Below, piece by piece: positions 35,189-44,039 of a DNA stretch of 64,000 nt (positions within the stretch are counted from its first letter, which is position 1; each line of letters opens with the position of its first letter). Below the pieces are notes generated by a model. The model was not told the origin of the DNA and ran no database searches. It saw only the letters and a list, made by a program, of their open reading frames with translations. Made by a program: the position numbers and the translations under genes. The DNA is taken from assembly GCF_000021945.1 (NCBI RefSeq), contig NC_011831.1:372001-436000 (forward strand). Direction: 5' to 3'. Origin of the DNA: Chloroflexus aggregans DSM 9485. Lineage in GTDB: Bacteria > Chloroflexota > Chloroflexia > Chloroflexales > Chloroflexaceae.

Positions 35189-35632
35189 ATGGATGAAGTC
35201 GCTGCAACTCAGCTTGCGCGCCGCGTGGAAGAGCACCGCCAGGTCATTGCCGAACGGGTCGCGACCCGTTTATTACGCGCCTTCCCAGAGCTTACCCATA
35301 CTCTACGTCTCGAAGAGAATTACGGCCCGGTGGAACGAATGGCCGAGGTTGCGGTACGCCCGCTGAGCGACTTGATCCGGGCGATGCTGTTGTTTGACGC
35401 ACTGGAGATTGCCGAAACGGAGTTACGCTGGGCACGAGGGGTCTTGCCGCGTTGGGGGGTATCTTACGAACATACCACTGCAATGATCCGTTGGTATTTT
35501 GAGGAACTGAACCGGCTCCCGCTATCATCCGCCGAACGTACTGTGGCGATAGAGGTCGAACATCACCTCTTACATTTGATGGTACGCCTGTACCGTTCCA
35601 ACGAACCTAACCATCATAACGTACCGGTTTAA
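35189..35632 (+). CDS. All-helical protein of unknown function
   Basis: 147 residues starting at the ATG of ACCATGGATGAAG. The sequence is nearly all helix-forming (ARRVEEHRQVIAERVATRLL; AMLLFDALEIAETELRWARG; HTTAMIRWYFEELNRLPLS). The pattern of a helical bundle with a conserved-looking WARGVLPRWGVSYEH loop reminds me of the N-terminal sensor domain of RsbR-type proteins, but I cannot confirm it. No kinase or phosphatase gene is near. A clear terminator follows. Confidence 0.6.
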   Translation: MDEVAATQLARRVEEHRQVIAERVATRLLRAFPELTHTLRLEENYGPVERMAEVAVRPLSDLIRAMLLFDALEIAETELRWARGVLPRWGVSYEHTTAMIRWYFEELNRLPLSSAERTVAIEVEHHLLHLMVRLYRSNEPNHHNVPV

Positions 35633-35657
35633 GAAAGATCTGCCAGATGATCAATGA

Positions 35658-35683
35658 GGGGGCACGACTAGCGTGCCCCCTTT
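35658..35683. terminator. Bidirectional intrinsic terminator
   Basis: GGGGGCACG (35658-35666) pairs with CGTGCCCCC (35672-35680) around a 5-base loop, followed by TTT on the plus strand. It separates the helical protein gene from the convergent auracyanin-like gene. Confidence 0.8.
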
Positions 35684-35690
35684 GTCATAC

Positions 35691-36185
35691 TTAATTCACA
35701 ACCAGCTTACCCTGCATCAACGGATAGTGGCCGGGTACTGTGCAAATGAAGAGATAGGTACCGGCTGCGGGCGCGGTAAAGGTGACTTCTACCGTCTCAC
35801 CACCGTTAGCCAGTGGCGACTCGGCCAGAATGTTGCTCTTATCCGCCGGCAGATAATTGGCCGCCGGACCGGCACTCAAACCGGCATTTGCAACCGCAGC
35901 CGCCTCGGCATCACCACCCTTGATCAGGACCCAGTTGTGCTGCTGCACCGCCGAGTTATTCTTGAAGCGCAAGGTCACCGTTTGGCCAGCAGCAACCGTT
36001 AGCTCCGTCTTATCGAAAGCTAACTCTTCGCCTTTTGAACCGATCTCGAGCGTTACCGGACCACTGCTGGCGCTACCGCCGGTTGAACCACCACTGCCAC
36101 TGCTACCACCGCCGCCACATGCAGCAAGGGCCATTGTCATTGCTGCCAACACGGCGATAGCCATCACGCGCAACCACATTTTCAT
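35691..36185 (-). CDS. Auracyanin-like blue copper lipoprotein
   Basis: 164 residues. The signal peptide ends in a lipobox MALAAC (lipidated Cys 23), followed by a Gly/Ser linker, so the protein is anchored outside the cytoplasmic membrane. The cupredoxin domain has QQHNWVL with the first His ligand and CTVPGHYPLMQG supplying Cys, His (+5) and Met (+9), the azurin-like spacing. Auracyanins carry electrons between alternative complex III and the reaction centre in Chloroflexus. The lipid anchor resembles auracyanin A. It lies alone after the pseudouridine synthase gene and has a good promoter of its own. Confidence 0.88.
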   Translation of the reverse strand: MKMWLRVMAIAVLAAMTMALAACGGGGSSGSGGSTGGSASSGPVTLEIGSKGEELAFDKTELTVAAGQTVTLRFKNNSAVQQHNWVLIKGGDAEAAAVANAGLSAGPAANYLPADKSNILAESPLANGGETVEVTFTAPAAGTYLFICTVPGHYPLMQGKLVVN

Positions 36186-36233
36186 GAGGTTCCTTCCTTC
36201 CTTGTGCGATCTGTCACAAAACTACGCTCATCT

Positions 36234-36265
36234 TTTATACCACTATCTTGCCGCTTGTCAAGCGG
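36234..36265 (-). promoter_or_regulatory. Promoter of the auracyanin-like gene with palindrome over the -35
   Basis: On the minus strand TTGACA (36256-36261) and TATAAA (36234-36239) are separated by 16 bases, a near-consensus promoter. The -35 lies in an inverted repeat CCGCTT-N3-AAGCGG (36251-36265). The transcript would begin about 42 bases before the ATG, with AAGGAAGGA upstream of the start as ribosome-binding region. Confidence 0.65.
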
Positions 36266-36293
36266 TATTGTACGTGCTAATAATCGATGGACG

Positions 36294-37997
36294 TTATTCT
36301 TGATCTGCATTACTGCGAGTCTTCTGATCTGGATCTGAACGGTGTACACTTGATGGCTTTCGCTCCGATTGATTTGTGCGTCTCACCGACGTTTTCGGAG
36401 TATCACGGTGTGACGTTGGCGAGCGGTGTTCAGAACGTGACTGCGCTGCATTATCCCAATTTCGCGGATTCCGCTCGGTATTGCGCCGTTCGTCTTGCCG
36501 GCCACGCGGTGCCCGACCGGCGCGGGCGTCCGTCTCGTCCCACGCCCCACGCCCCGCCTCGCCGCGGCTGTCTTGCCGGCCACGCGGTGCCCGACCGGCG
36601 CGGGCGTCCGTCTCGCCCCACGCCCCACGCCCCGCCTCACCGCGGCTGTCTTGCCGGCCACGCGGTGCCCGACCGGCGCGGGCGTCCGTCTCGCCCCACG
36701 CCCCACGCCCCGCCTCACCGCGGCTATCTTGCCGGCCACGCGGTGCCCGACCGGCGCGGGCGTCCGTCTCGCCCCACGCCCCACGCCCCGCCTCGCCGCG
36801 GCTGTCTTGCCGGCCACGCGGTGCCCGACCGGCGCGGGCGTCCGTCTCGCCCCACGCCCCACGCCCCGCCTCGCCGCGGCTGTCTTGCCGGCCACGCGGT
36901 GCCCGACCGGCGCGGGCGTCCGTCTCGCCCCACGCCCCACGCCCCGCCTCGCCGCGGCTGTCTTGCCGGCCACGCGGTGCCCGACCGGCGCGGGCGTCCG
37001 TCTCGCCCCACGCCCCACGCCCCGCCTCGCCGCGGCTGTCTTGCCGGCCACGCGGTGCCCGACCGGCGCGGGCGTCCGTCTCGCCCCACGTTGGACCTTC
37101 TGTGACACGTTCGTCACGTTGTTCCCGACGCGAACGGTCACTGCTCCGACGTTCGCTGTGCTCAGATCGCTGCCGCGTTACCGGCGCTGAGTCCCCGGCA
37201 CGGTGAGGTTTTTCATCAAGAGCGCGAGACTTCACTACATCGGTCGATCTGGTTGGCACATCCGCTAACGATCGACGCACCGAAACATGTGCGCGAAGTG
37301 CAGCTACTTCTTCATCGGTCAAATGACGCCACGCACGTGGCGGCAAATCACCGAGCTGTAGCGGACCTTCACGCACCCGAACCAGACGACGCACTTCATA
37401 GCCCAAGAGCTTGGCGACAGCGCGGATTTGGCGTTTGCGCCCTTCTCGCAACACAATCCGCACCCACACACCTTCAGGAGTTGTCTCAAGCAATTCAACC
37501 CATGCCGGTGCGGTCATCTCACCTTCGAGCAGCACACCATTACGCCAACTCCGCAATGCATCGGGCGTTAATGCTCGATCAAGTAATACCCGGTACTCTT
37601 TCTCGACCTCAAAACTCGGATGCGTCAGGGCATAGGCCAACTCGCCATCATCGGTCAGCAAGATCAAACCTTCGCTATCCAGATCAAGCCGTCCTACCGG
37701 AAAAACACGTGCCGGGACATCGACCAAGTCGACAACTGTGGGACGACCATGAGGATCTTCCGCTGTCGAAACCACCCCTGCCGGCTTGTGTAGCATAATA
37801 TAGGTGCGCTTGGCCGGCATCCGCAGCGGTTGCCCATCAACCAACACTTCATCATGCTCAAGGTCGACGCGCGTACCGGGCACAGTCACGACGCGGCCAT
37901 TTACCGTTACTCGCCCAGCAGCAATGAGTTCTTCACAATCGCGCCGCGATGCGATCCCGGCACTCGCCAATACTTTCTGTAAACGTTCAGGGCTCAC
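36294..37997 (-). CDS. RluB/RsuA-family pseudouridine synthase with a long Arg/Gly-rich repeat tail
   Basis: 567 residues, with GTG at 37997 as the likely start because GAAAGG lies 6 bases upstream. Residues 1-60 are an S4 domain (RLQKVLASAGIASRRDCEEL). The catalytic domain follows with GRLDLDSEGL at 102-111 holding the catalytic Asp. This part is complete by about residue 240. Residues about 303-501 are 7.65 copies of a 26-residue unit, WGETDARAGRAPRGRQDSRG plus EAGRGA, followed by a charged tail ending NADQE. Related enzymes modify 23S or 16S rRNA uridines. Tails of this kind are expected to be disordered and RNA-binding. Confidence 0.9.
   Translation of the reverse strand: MSPERLQKVLASAGIASRRDCEELIAAGRVTVNGRVVTVPGTRVDLEHDEVLVDGQPLRMPAKRTYIMLHKPAGVVSTAEDPHGRPTVVDLVDVPARVFPVGRLDLDSEGLILLTDDGELAYALTHPSFEVEKEYRVLLDRALTPDALRSWRNGVLLEGEMTAPAWVELLETTPEGVWVRIVLREGRKRQIRAVAKLLGYEVRRLVRVREGPLQLGDLPPRAWRHLTDEEVAALRAHVSVRRSLADVPTRSTDVVKSRALDEKPHRAGDSAPVTRQRSEHSERRSSDRSRREQRDERVTEGPTWGETDARAGRAPRGRQDSRGEAGRGAWGETDARAGRAPRGRQDSRGEAGRGAWGETDARAGRAPRGRQDSRGEAGRGAWGETDARAGRAPRGRQDSRGEAGRGAWGETDARAGRAPRGRQDSRGEAGRGAWGETDARAGRAPRGRQDSRGEAGRGAWGETDARAGRAPRGRQDSRGEAGRGAWDETDARAGRAPRGRQDERRNTERNPRNWDNAAQSRSEHRSPTSHRDTPKTSVRRTNQSERKPSSVHRSDPDQKTRSNADQE
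36494..37090. repeat. 78-bp in-frame tandem repeat in the pseudouridine synthase gene
   Basis: Units start at 36494, 36572, 36650, 36728, 36806, 36884, 36962 and 37040 with an exact 78-base period; the eighth stops after 51 bases. Copies differ at very few positions (for example the TCGTCCCAC variant in the first, and CTCACC in place of CTCGCC in two copies). The period is a multiple of 3 and keeps the reading frame. Other frames are also open across the array because no stop occurs in the unit; these I consider non-coding. Confidence 0.93.
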
Positions 37998-38085
37998 AGA
38001 CAACCTTTCATGTTGACCAATAGATAAAAAAGAGAGCGAACCGAATATCTGTACGACGCGCACGTGGCGAGGGATAGGCGCAACA

Positions 38086-41000
38086 ATGCGTTTGTCAGTA
38101 TACCACTCTTTTCAAGAGAATCAGAGTACAATAGCAGCCAAGAAAATGATAACCAGCCCCATACCGATGGAACAGCAAGCCTCAAGCCAACTTTTTCGAC
38201 CCTACGTACCTGCCGCTCTCCGTGATGCACTCGGTGCCGGGTTACTCCGGGCCGGTCAAATAGAGACCTATCAAGCGAGTATTCTCTACACCGATCTGAG
38301 CGGTTTTACCCGCTTAACTGCCGCTTTTGCCACCTTACCCGATGGTGCCGAGCGGCTCCATAGCATTCTGCGCGATTATTTCGAAACTATGATTGCGACA
38401 ATCACTGCCCACGGCGGTGATGTGATCCATATTGCCGGTGATGCGCTGAGCGTGTGGTGGCCCGGTATCGTCGATCCGACGCTTGCCATTCATTGTGGTC
38501 ATGCATTGCACAATGCCATTGCTGCGCTCAACCCCATTCCAACTCCATTCGGCCCGTACTCACTCGAACTCCGCGTTGGGGTGAGTGCGGGTCAGGTACA
38601 TCTTCTGCTGGCCGGCATTCCGAACCAAGGCATTCATCCGGTGTTAATAGGTGCGCCAATCTATGCTGCCAGTTTTGCCGAACAACATGCCCAACCGGGG
38701 CAAGTGCAACTGCTGCTGGCGAATCCGGTTTACAAACCGATACCTCCGTATCAATCGCCGCCTGATGCACCGGTGCTCACATGGGAACACTTTTTGCCAC
38801 CGAGCTTTGCCCGTCGTCTACGATTAAGCACGCTCGTAGCCGAATACCGCCGCTGTGTACCGGTATTTGCCGCTTTCGATCTCCCTGCTAACCCGCTAGA
38901 TCTCCAACCGCTCGTGACCCAAGCTCAAGCGATTGCAATGCGATGGGGAGGATGGCTTAACGAAATCGAAATCGGAAACAAGGGCGCGGTACTGGTCTTC
39001 TTATTCGGGGCACCGGTAGCTCACGGCGATGATACCAGCCGGGCTATCGGCTGTGCGCTCGAGCTGCGCGATCGCGGGGTTATTCGGAAGGCCGGCATCT
39101 CGGTCGGCTCACTCTTCGTCGGTGAAGTTGGGAGTCGCTTGCGCCGTGTCTATACCGCCCAAGGTGAAGATATGAATTTAGCGGCGCACCTCATGAAACG
39201 GGCTACCGATGGCGAAATCCTCATCTCAGGCCGTGTACGCCAAGACGTACTTGGACGATACCGTACTAGCGCACCACAACTCATGATGATCAAGGGGTAT
39301 GAGCAGCTCATTCCTGTCGCGAGCGTACTCATCGAACGGACCCATACCGATGATCATGACTCACACGCACTGCGAGCCGCACTACCCGATCACGTGACGT
39401 TGATCGGACGCGAGCAAGAACGCCAACTCATCGATCAACTGATAGAAGATGCCGGACAGCAAGGTAAGCTCCTGTTGATCGAAGGAGAAACGGGGATCGG
39501 CAAATCGAGCTTGCTTCACTACATTGGGATCGAGTGGCTCAAACGCGGCTATATGGGTCTGCGTGGCGAATGTCGGATTGGGACCAGAGAACGAACATTG
39601 TATCCGTGGCGGACAATACTCGGTGAACTGTGCGGGATCGATGATAGTGAGCCGGCGCCAGTACGTCGCTCTCGGTTTCAACAAGCCTTGACCGAACTGC
39701 CACTCGTAGTATCGCATCAGGTAGCAGCACTTGCCCACCTCCTCGACATTGAAGGATTGCTAGCGTCGCATCAACCACTTGATCTGGCACCGCTAGTCAT
39801 CGAACTCCTCTTACAACGACTGAAATGTGAACCGGTTTTGCTCATACTCGAAGATGTACATTGGGCCGATAGGGAAACGTTGCTCCTGCTCCAAGAAGTG
39901 GTCGAAGCCCTCCTCCCGCAACACCCCCTCTTTGTGGTTGTTTCATATCGACCGCTCCCGAACCATCTTGCACCATTGATGCAACAGTTACAGCACTATC
40001 CGTTTAGCATCCATCGTATCCTCGAACGATTGACCAGTGCCGACCGAATCCGGCTCGTCGGTGAGCTGATCGGTGCTACCACCGTGGATGCGCGCTTGTT
40101 GCAGTATCTCGAACGGTATGCCGGCGGACAACCACTCTTCATCAAAGAATACGTTCGTTCGTTATTAGAAAAAAGGTTGATCAGGATTGAAGGTGACACG
40201 GCGCACTTGCTCGGTTCACCCCCACACGTCCAGCTTTCGAGTTCGGCGGTGGGAATCGTGCAGGCGCGGATCGATCAGATGGAAGAGCGGACGAGCTTAA
40301 CCCTCAAAGTTGCAGCAGTGATCGGCCGCAGCTTTCCGTTACGATTACTTCACCACATCCATCCGGCTCATCTGAGTGAAGCAGAATTACGCCAAGACAT
40401 CGATATTTTGCTGAACTACCAATTAATTGAGACGGAAATGACCGATCCAGAGCCGGTCTACCGTTTCACCTTTGGTTTTGCCCACGAAGTGGCATATACC
40501 AGCCTCCTCTTCGGGCAACGCCGTGAACTGCACCAAGCCGTCTATCAGTGGTATCTCACCAACTACCAGACAGAGCTAGAACGGTGGGAAGCGCCACTGG
40601 CGGTCTACGATGTGATCATCACGCATGCGTTGCGCGCCGAACAAAGCTCAATAGCGATGGAATATTGCCGATGTGCAGCCTTGATCGCGACTAGCCAATC
40701 GTTGTTCAGTAGCGCCTTTCATTACGTTGAGCAAGGCCTCAGGCTAACAGGCCACGTTGATCAACGTATCGAATTACTCGTTCTTCGGATCATCCTCAAC
40801 GATCGGATTGGTAACCATCTTCATCAGGCAGAGGATATTGCGCAGATTCAAGACCTCTTCGGCGCGTATCATCAACCAACGTTTCAAGCCATCGTGGCAG
40901 TACTGCAACTTCACCATACCCTAATCGGTGGGCAGTTTGAACTCTTCGACACCCACGCAGCCTTTGCCCAAGCACAGGTTGAACAACTTGGACGGCAATC

Positions 41001-41595
41001 GCCTGTTGTAAGCCGCTTCTTACAAGCGTGTATCGAGTTGATCAAGGCCCAATACCTCACCTTCAACGGACAGCAGCATCAAGCGCTTGCCCATCTTCAC
41101 GGCATCAACCGTCTGTTTACCAACATATTACGTCAAATTACCGCAAACAACGAACTGAACAGACTCCTCTCACCACGTGCGCTACTGGCTCAGAGTTACG
41201 AACTGCAAGGTTGGATCTTGATCGAGCTTGGTGACTTGCGCCAGGCCCAACGTCGCTTGGAGCGAGCCGTTGCGATCGCCCGTATGACCAACGATTGGCT
41301 TACCGAAAACCGAGCCACTATCGGATTATGTCGTATACGCTTCGCCGACAAGCCAAACAGCGAAAGCGAGCATCAACTTCAGCAAGCGCTCCATATTGCG
41401 CGTTCGCTCGGTGATCGATACGGACAAGTGCTGGGCTTGCACACACAAGCGCTGCTATGCCTCCATTGGGGTGATCGGCAGATGGCCCGCCGGCTCCTGT
41501 GGCAAGCGATTGCCATTGCCAACAGTACCCGGATCGGAGTGCTTGAGATGATGTTACTTAACCAACTTGTCGAGCTAGGGGAAGAGACAACCTGA
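38086..41595 (+). CDS. Adenylate/guanylate cyclase-AAA ATPase-TPR signalling protein
   Basis: 1169 residues from 38086; ATGs at 38146 and 38167 are possible starts. Residues about 60-230 are a class III cyclase domain (ILYTDLSGFTRLTAAF, GDVIHIAGDALSVWWPG). A second, more diverged cyclase-like domain lies near 260-440 (VYTAQGEDMNLAAHLMKRA). An AAA/STAND-type ATPase follows (GREQERQL, Walker A GETGIGKSS near 466, Walker B LLILEDVHWAD near 585). The rest is helical TPR-like repeats. Whether both cyclase domains bind metal is uncertain: the first keeps Asp in TDLSG but the second lacks it. The layout suggests a sensor scaffold. It is divergent from the pseudouridine synthase gene. Confidence 0.85.
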   Translation: MRLSVYHSFQENQSTIAAKKMITSPIPMEQQASSQLFRPYVPAALRDALGAGLLRAGQIETYQASILYTDLSGFTRLTAAFATLPDGAERLHSILRDYFETMIATITAHGGDVIHIAGDALSVWWPGIVDPTLAIHCGHALHNAIAALNPIPTPFGPYSLELRVGVSAGQVHLLLAGIPNQGIHPVLIGAPIYAASFAEQHAQPGQVQLLLANPVYKPIPPYQSPPDAPVLTWEHFLPPSFARRLRLSTLVAEYRRCVPVFAAFDLPANPLDLQPLVTQAQAIAMRWGGWLNEIEIGNKGAVLVFLFGAPVAHGDDTSRAIGCALELRDRGVIRKAGISVGSLFVGEVGSRLRRVYTAQGEDMNLAAHLMKRATDGEILISGRVRQDVLGRYRTSAPQLMMIKGYEQLIPVASVLIERTHTDDHDSHALRAALPDHVTLIGREQERQLIDQLIEDAGQQGKLLLIEGETGIGKSSLLHYIGIEWLKRGYMGLRGECRIGTRERTLYPWRTILGELCGIDDSEPAPVRRSRFQQALTELPLVVSHQVAALAHLLDIEGLLASHQPLDLAPLVIELLLQRLKCEPVLLILEDVHWADRETLLLLQEVVEALLPQHPLFVVVSYRPLPNHLAPLMQQLQHYPFSIHRILERLTSADRIRLVGELIGATTVDARLLQYLERYAGGQPLFIKEYVRSLLEKRLIRIEGDTAHLLGSPPHVQLSSSAVGIVQARIDQMEERTSLTLKVAAVIGRSFPLRLLHHIHPAHLSEAELRQDIDILLNYQLIETEMTDPEPVYRFTFGFAHEVAYTSLLFGQRRELHQAVYQWYLTNYQTELERWEAPLAVYDVIITHALRAEQSSIAMEYCRCAALIATSQSLFSSAFHYVEQGLRLTGHVDQRIELLVLRIILNDRIGNHLHQAEDIAQIQDLFGAYHQPTFQAIVAVLQLHHTLIGGQFELFDTHAAFAQAQVEQLGRQSPVVSRFLQACIELIKAQYLTFNGQQHQALAHLHGINRLFTNILRQITANNELNRLLSPRALLAQSYELQGWILIELGDLRQAQRRLERAVAIARMTNDWLTENRATIGLCRIRFADKPNSESEHQLQQALHIARSLGDRYGQVLGLHTQALLCLHWGDRQMARRLLWQAIAIANSTRIGVLEMMLLNQLVELGEETT

Positions 41596-41608
41596 CAACC
41601 ACACCGCA

Positions 41609-42115
41609 TTAAGGAAAAAACGCATACCACCAACGCTGCCAGTTCGGCGGTGGGGTAGGCAACGGCGGAGGCACCGGTGTCGTAGGCGGAGGCTGCGGGA
41701 TGGCCGACGGCACCCGCTCAGGGACAATAACGATATCGCCATCACGAACCAATCCCAAATCGCGCGCCCACGCCTCGGTAGCAGCATCGGAACGCTCATA
41801 CTCAAGGCGAGCTGCTAAAGCTTGTGTTGTCGCCTGCAACGCACTCACTTCGCTGTGAGCTGCGGCCAACTCACGTTCAAGGTGGCGGGCGATGATCAAT
41901 TGGTTGACTAAATTGACCGCAACCCCTCCGGCGAAGAGTATCAGCAGCGCGATCACCGCTAATGAGATCACGGTACGCCCACCACCGGGGAACGTCGCTG
42001 CCAGCCAACGTCGTGATCGGCCACGCAGCATCGCCCAGCTTCGCCGGAGGCGTGTCGTCATATTGGTTGGCAGCGAGGAATGGCGGTGTCGTGGCATAAT
42101 GAAAAGGAATAACAT
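41609..42115 (-). CDS. FtsB/DivIC-like septum formation protein
   Basis: Up to 168 residues; ATGs at 42115, 42097 and 42061 are all possible and none has a clear ribosome-binding site. A basic N-terminus precedes one membrane span (TVISLAVIALLILFAGGVAV) and a coiled coil (LERELAAAHSEVSALQATTQ, then ALAARLEYERSD). WARDLGLVRDGDIVIVPE at the end is the DivIC/FtsB signature. A Pro-rich tail (PQPPPTTPVPPPLPTPPP) ends in WQRWWYAFFP. These proteins link FtsL/FtsQ in the division complex. The gene follows bactofilin by 57 bases. Confidence 0.85.
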   Translation of the reverse strand: MLFLFIMPRHRHSSLPTNMTTRLRRSWAMLRGRSRRWLAATFPGGGRTVISLAVIALLILFAGGVAVNLVNQLIIARHLERELAAAHSEVSALQATTQALAARLEYERSDAATEAWARDLGLVRDGDIVIVPERVPSAIPQPPPTTPVPPPLPTPPPNWQRWWYAFFP

Positions 42116-42172
42116 CCCAGTAGGCAGCGTAACCTACGACACAAGCTAATCGGCGCTCGATCACGAGCCTGC

Positions 42173-42589
42173 TCACGACTCTGATGATGAACGGGGTGCT
42201 TCCAATAGGAGTGGTTCTTCGATATTGGTCGTCATCGAGCTTTGACCACGGAACAGACCACCCGGCTCAATGTGAAGTGCCGCAGTGGTAATATCGCCCC
42301 AAACCTTACCGGTGGGTGAGATTTCCAGTTGTTCAAGCGCGGTAATCTGCCCCTTGACGGCACCCGAAACATGCACATTCCGTGCCTTGATCGTCGCAAT
42401 CACCCGCCCCGTCTCGCCGATGATCAGATTACCGACGACCTCGATATCGCCTTCCACCGCGCCATCGATACGGACGTTCCCTTCGGCATTCAAGGTACCC
42501 ACAAAGCGCGTATTGGCCCCGATCACGGTTTCTGCTCGGCCATTGACCACTGGTTGCGGTTGGGCGGATTTGCGATTAGAACCAAACAT
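42173..42589 (-). CDS. Bactofilin
   Basis: 138 residues from the ATG at 42589, chosen because GAGGAGG lies at the right distance upstream; the ATG at 42610 would overlap that element. The core is the polymer-forming cytoskeletal repeat of the bactofilin family: ETVIGANTRFVGTLNAEGNV, RIDGAVEGDIEVVGNLIIGE, VKGQITALEQLEI. Bactofilins assemble non-polar filaments without nucleotide and scaffold cell-wall or polar proteins. Head and tail extensions are short. Gene order bactofilin-divIC suggests joint expression of shape and division factors. Confidence 0.93.
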   Translation of the reverse strand: MFGSNRKSAQPQPVVNGRAETVIGANTRFVGTLNAEGNVRIDGAVEGDIEVVGNLIIGETGRVIATIKARNVHVSGAVKGQITALEQLEISPTGKVWGDITTAALHIEPGGLFRGQSSMTTNIEEPLLLEAPRSSSES

Positions 42590-42766
42590 GCGTGCGATCC
42601 TCCTCAACATAACCGGCCGCCTTTAGTATCAGAAGAAACACTGAGGGCCGGGAGACTGCCCGATCACGATCGGGTAATCGTTGTCGCCATTATAAACGAT
42701 ACAAACAGGAAGGGCAACGACTCAATTTATGCCAAATTTTGATCAATACGTCTGTCTACGACACGC

Positions 42767-43402
42767 TTAAGGAGCTAGCCGCTCACGCTGCCAACCATCG
42801 GTTGTGCGCGTATAGCGTAATCGGTCGTGGAGGCGAGATGGCCGCCCCTGCCAGAACTCGATCCGATCCGGTACCACTCGGTACCCGCCCCAAAATGGTG
42901 GGCGTGGTGGTGGGTTGTCGGCGAAGCGTTCGGCCATCTCAGCAACGCGCCGTTCGAGTTCGGCCCGGTTCGCAATCGGCTGGCTTTGCGGTGAAGCCCA
43001 CGCTCCAATCCGACTCTCAAGCGGTCGACTCGCGTAATAAGCGTCCGATTCTTCGGCGCTGATCGGCTCGGCGAAGCCTTCGACTCGTACCTGCCGTTCG
43101 AGTTCCGGCCAATAGAAGACCAGAGCAACGACCGGATGCACGGCTAAGGCCTGTCCTTTCCGACTCTGATAATTCGTAAAGAAGACGAACCCACGTTCAT
43201 CAATTCCTTTCAGCAAGACCATCCGCGCCGAGGGCCGACCATCAGGATCAATCGTTGCCAATGTCATCGCATTTGGCTCGATCAAGCCGGCAGCTACCGC
43301 CTCGTCTAACCAGCGTGTGAACTGCACAATCGGATCGAGATCGGCTTCAGATTCGAGTAAACCTCGTTGCGTATACTCCTTACGTAGTTCGGCGAAATTC
43401 AT
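42767..43402 (-). CDS. pdxH: Pyridoxamine 5'-phosphate oxidase
   Basis: 211 residues from the ATG at 43402 ([18 protein letters not shown]), matching typical PdxH length. PdxH is an FMN enzyme that oxidises pyridoxine or pyridoxamine phosphate to pyridoxal phosphate. Motifs: [66 protein letters not shown], and [20 protein letters not shown] followed by RLHDRLRY for the substrate-binding end. It diverges from the gene at 43451 with only 48 bases between them. Confidence 0.96.
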   Translation of the reverse strand: MNFAELRKEYTQRGLLESEADLDPIVQFTRWLDEAVAAGLIEPNAMTLATIDPDGRPSARMVLLKGIDERGFVFFTNYQSRKGQALAVHPVVALVFYWPELERQVRVEGFAEPISAEESDAYYASRPLESRIGAWASPQSQPIANRAELERRVAEMAERFADNPPPRPPFWGGYRVVPDRIEFWQGRPSRLHDRLRYTRTTDGWQRERLAP

Positions 43403-43450
43403 CACAAACTCCACTTGCACATAACCAGCGGCTGACATACAATAGCGCCG

Positions 43451-44026
43451 ATGATGAACAACAGCGCCGCCATTTACGTTGCTCATGCGAGCCACCAGAG
43501 CGTAGCAGCGACTCTGCTGGCAATTCTACTTGAGCAGGGCTATACCGTCGTTGATCAACCGCCGCACGCTATCAGCGGCCTGATCATGATACCCGACAAG
43601 CCCTTGCGCCACTTCTTCATTGCGCCACCTGCCCAAGGATGGGTGACGATCTGGGAAGATCCGCGCTACTTCGCCGATCGCACGCTCGCCCGCACCTTGG
43701 CTGCTCTTCTCAACACCCGTAGTATCTGGATCGAAGTTGGCGGTAACGGTGTCAGTTGGGCACGTGGTCTCTATGACGGCTCCACGGTTATTGAAGAGCG
43801 TTTTGAAGCGGTTGAAACGATGTTTTACGGTGAACGTGGCGTGGTTCATCTTACCTTCGATCCCGATCTGTTACCAGAGGATTGGATTACCCGCCTAGGA
43901 TTACCTTACCCTGAATTGCATTATGAAGCGATTCTAGCCGGTGCGCAACTGCCAGGTGAGCCGCCGTTGCACCTCGTTGTGCAACGCAGCACCGACCCCG
44001 CCATCGCTACTGCGGCGCGCGGCTAA
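43451..44026 (+). CDS. Protein of unknown function
   Basis: 191 residues, with adjacent ATGs at 43451 and 43454. I do not recognise the family. Features are an N-terminal hydrophobic stretch without a true signal peptide ([20 protein letters not shown]), a basic [15 protein letters not shown], and [14 protein letters not shown] in the middle; it looks like a globular alpha/beta protein. The next gene starts 13 bases after its stop, so it is probably co-expressed with the glycosyltransferase. The intergenic gap to pdxH is too short for two well-separated promoters. Confidence 0.6.
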   Translation: MMNNSAAIYVAHASHQSVAATLLAILLEQGYTVVDQPPHAISGLIMIPDKPLRHFFIAPPAQGWVTIWEDPRYFADRTLARTLAALLNTRSIWIEVGGNGVSWARGLYDGSTVIEERFEAVETMFYGERGVVHLTFDPDLLPEDWITRLGLPYPELHYEAILAGAQLPGEPPLHLVVQRSTDPAIATAARG

Positions 44027-44039
44027 TGCACGGACTGCT

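Noticed and set aside
36287-37206. Open frames opposite the pseudouridine synthase repeat tail
   Set aside because: They follow from a stop-free 78-bp repeat. The minus-strand frame alone joins a complete known domain.
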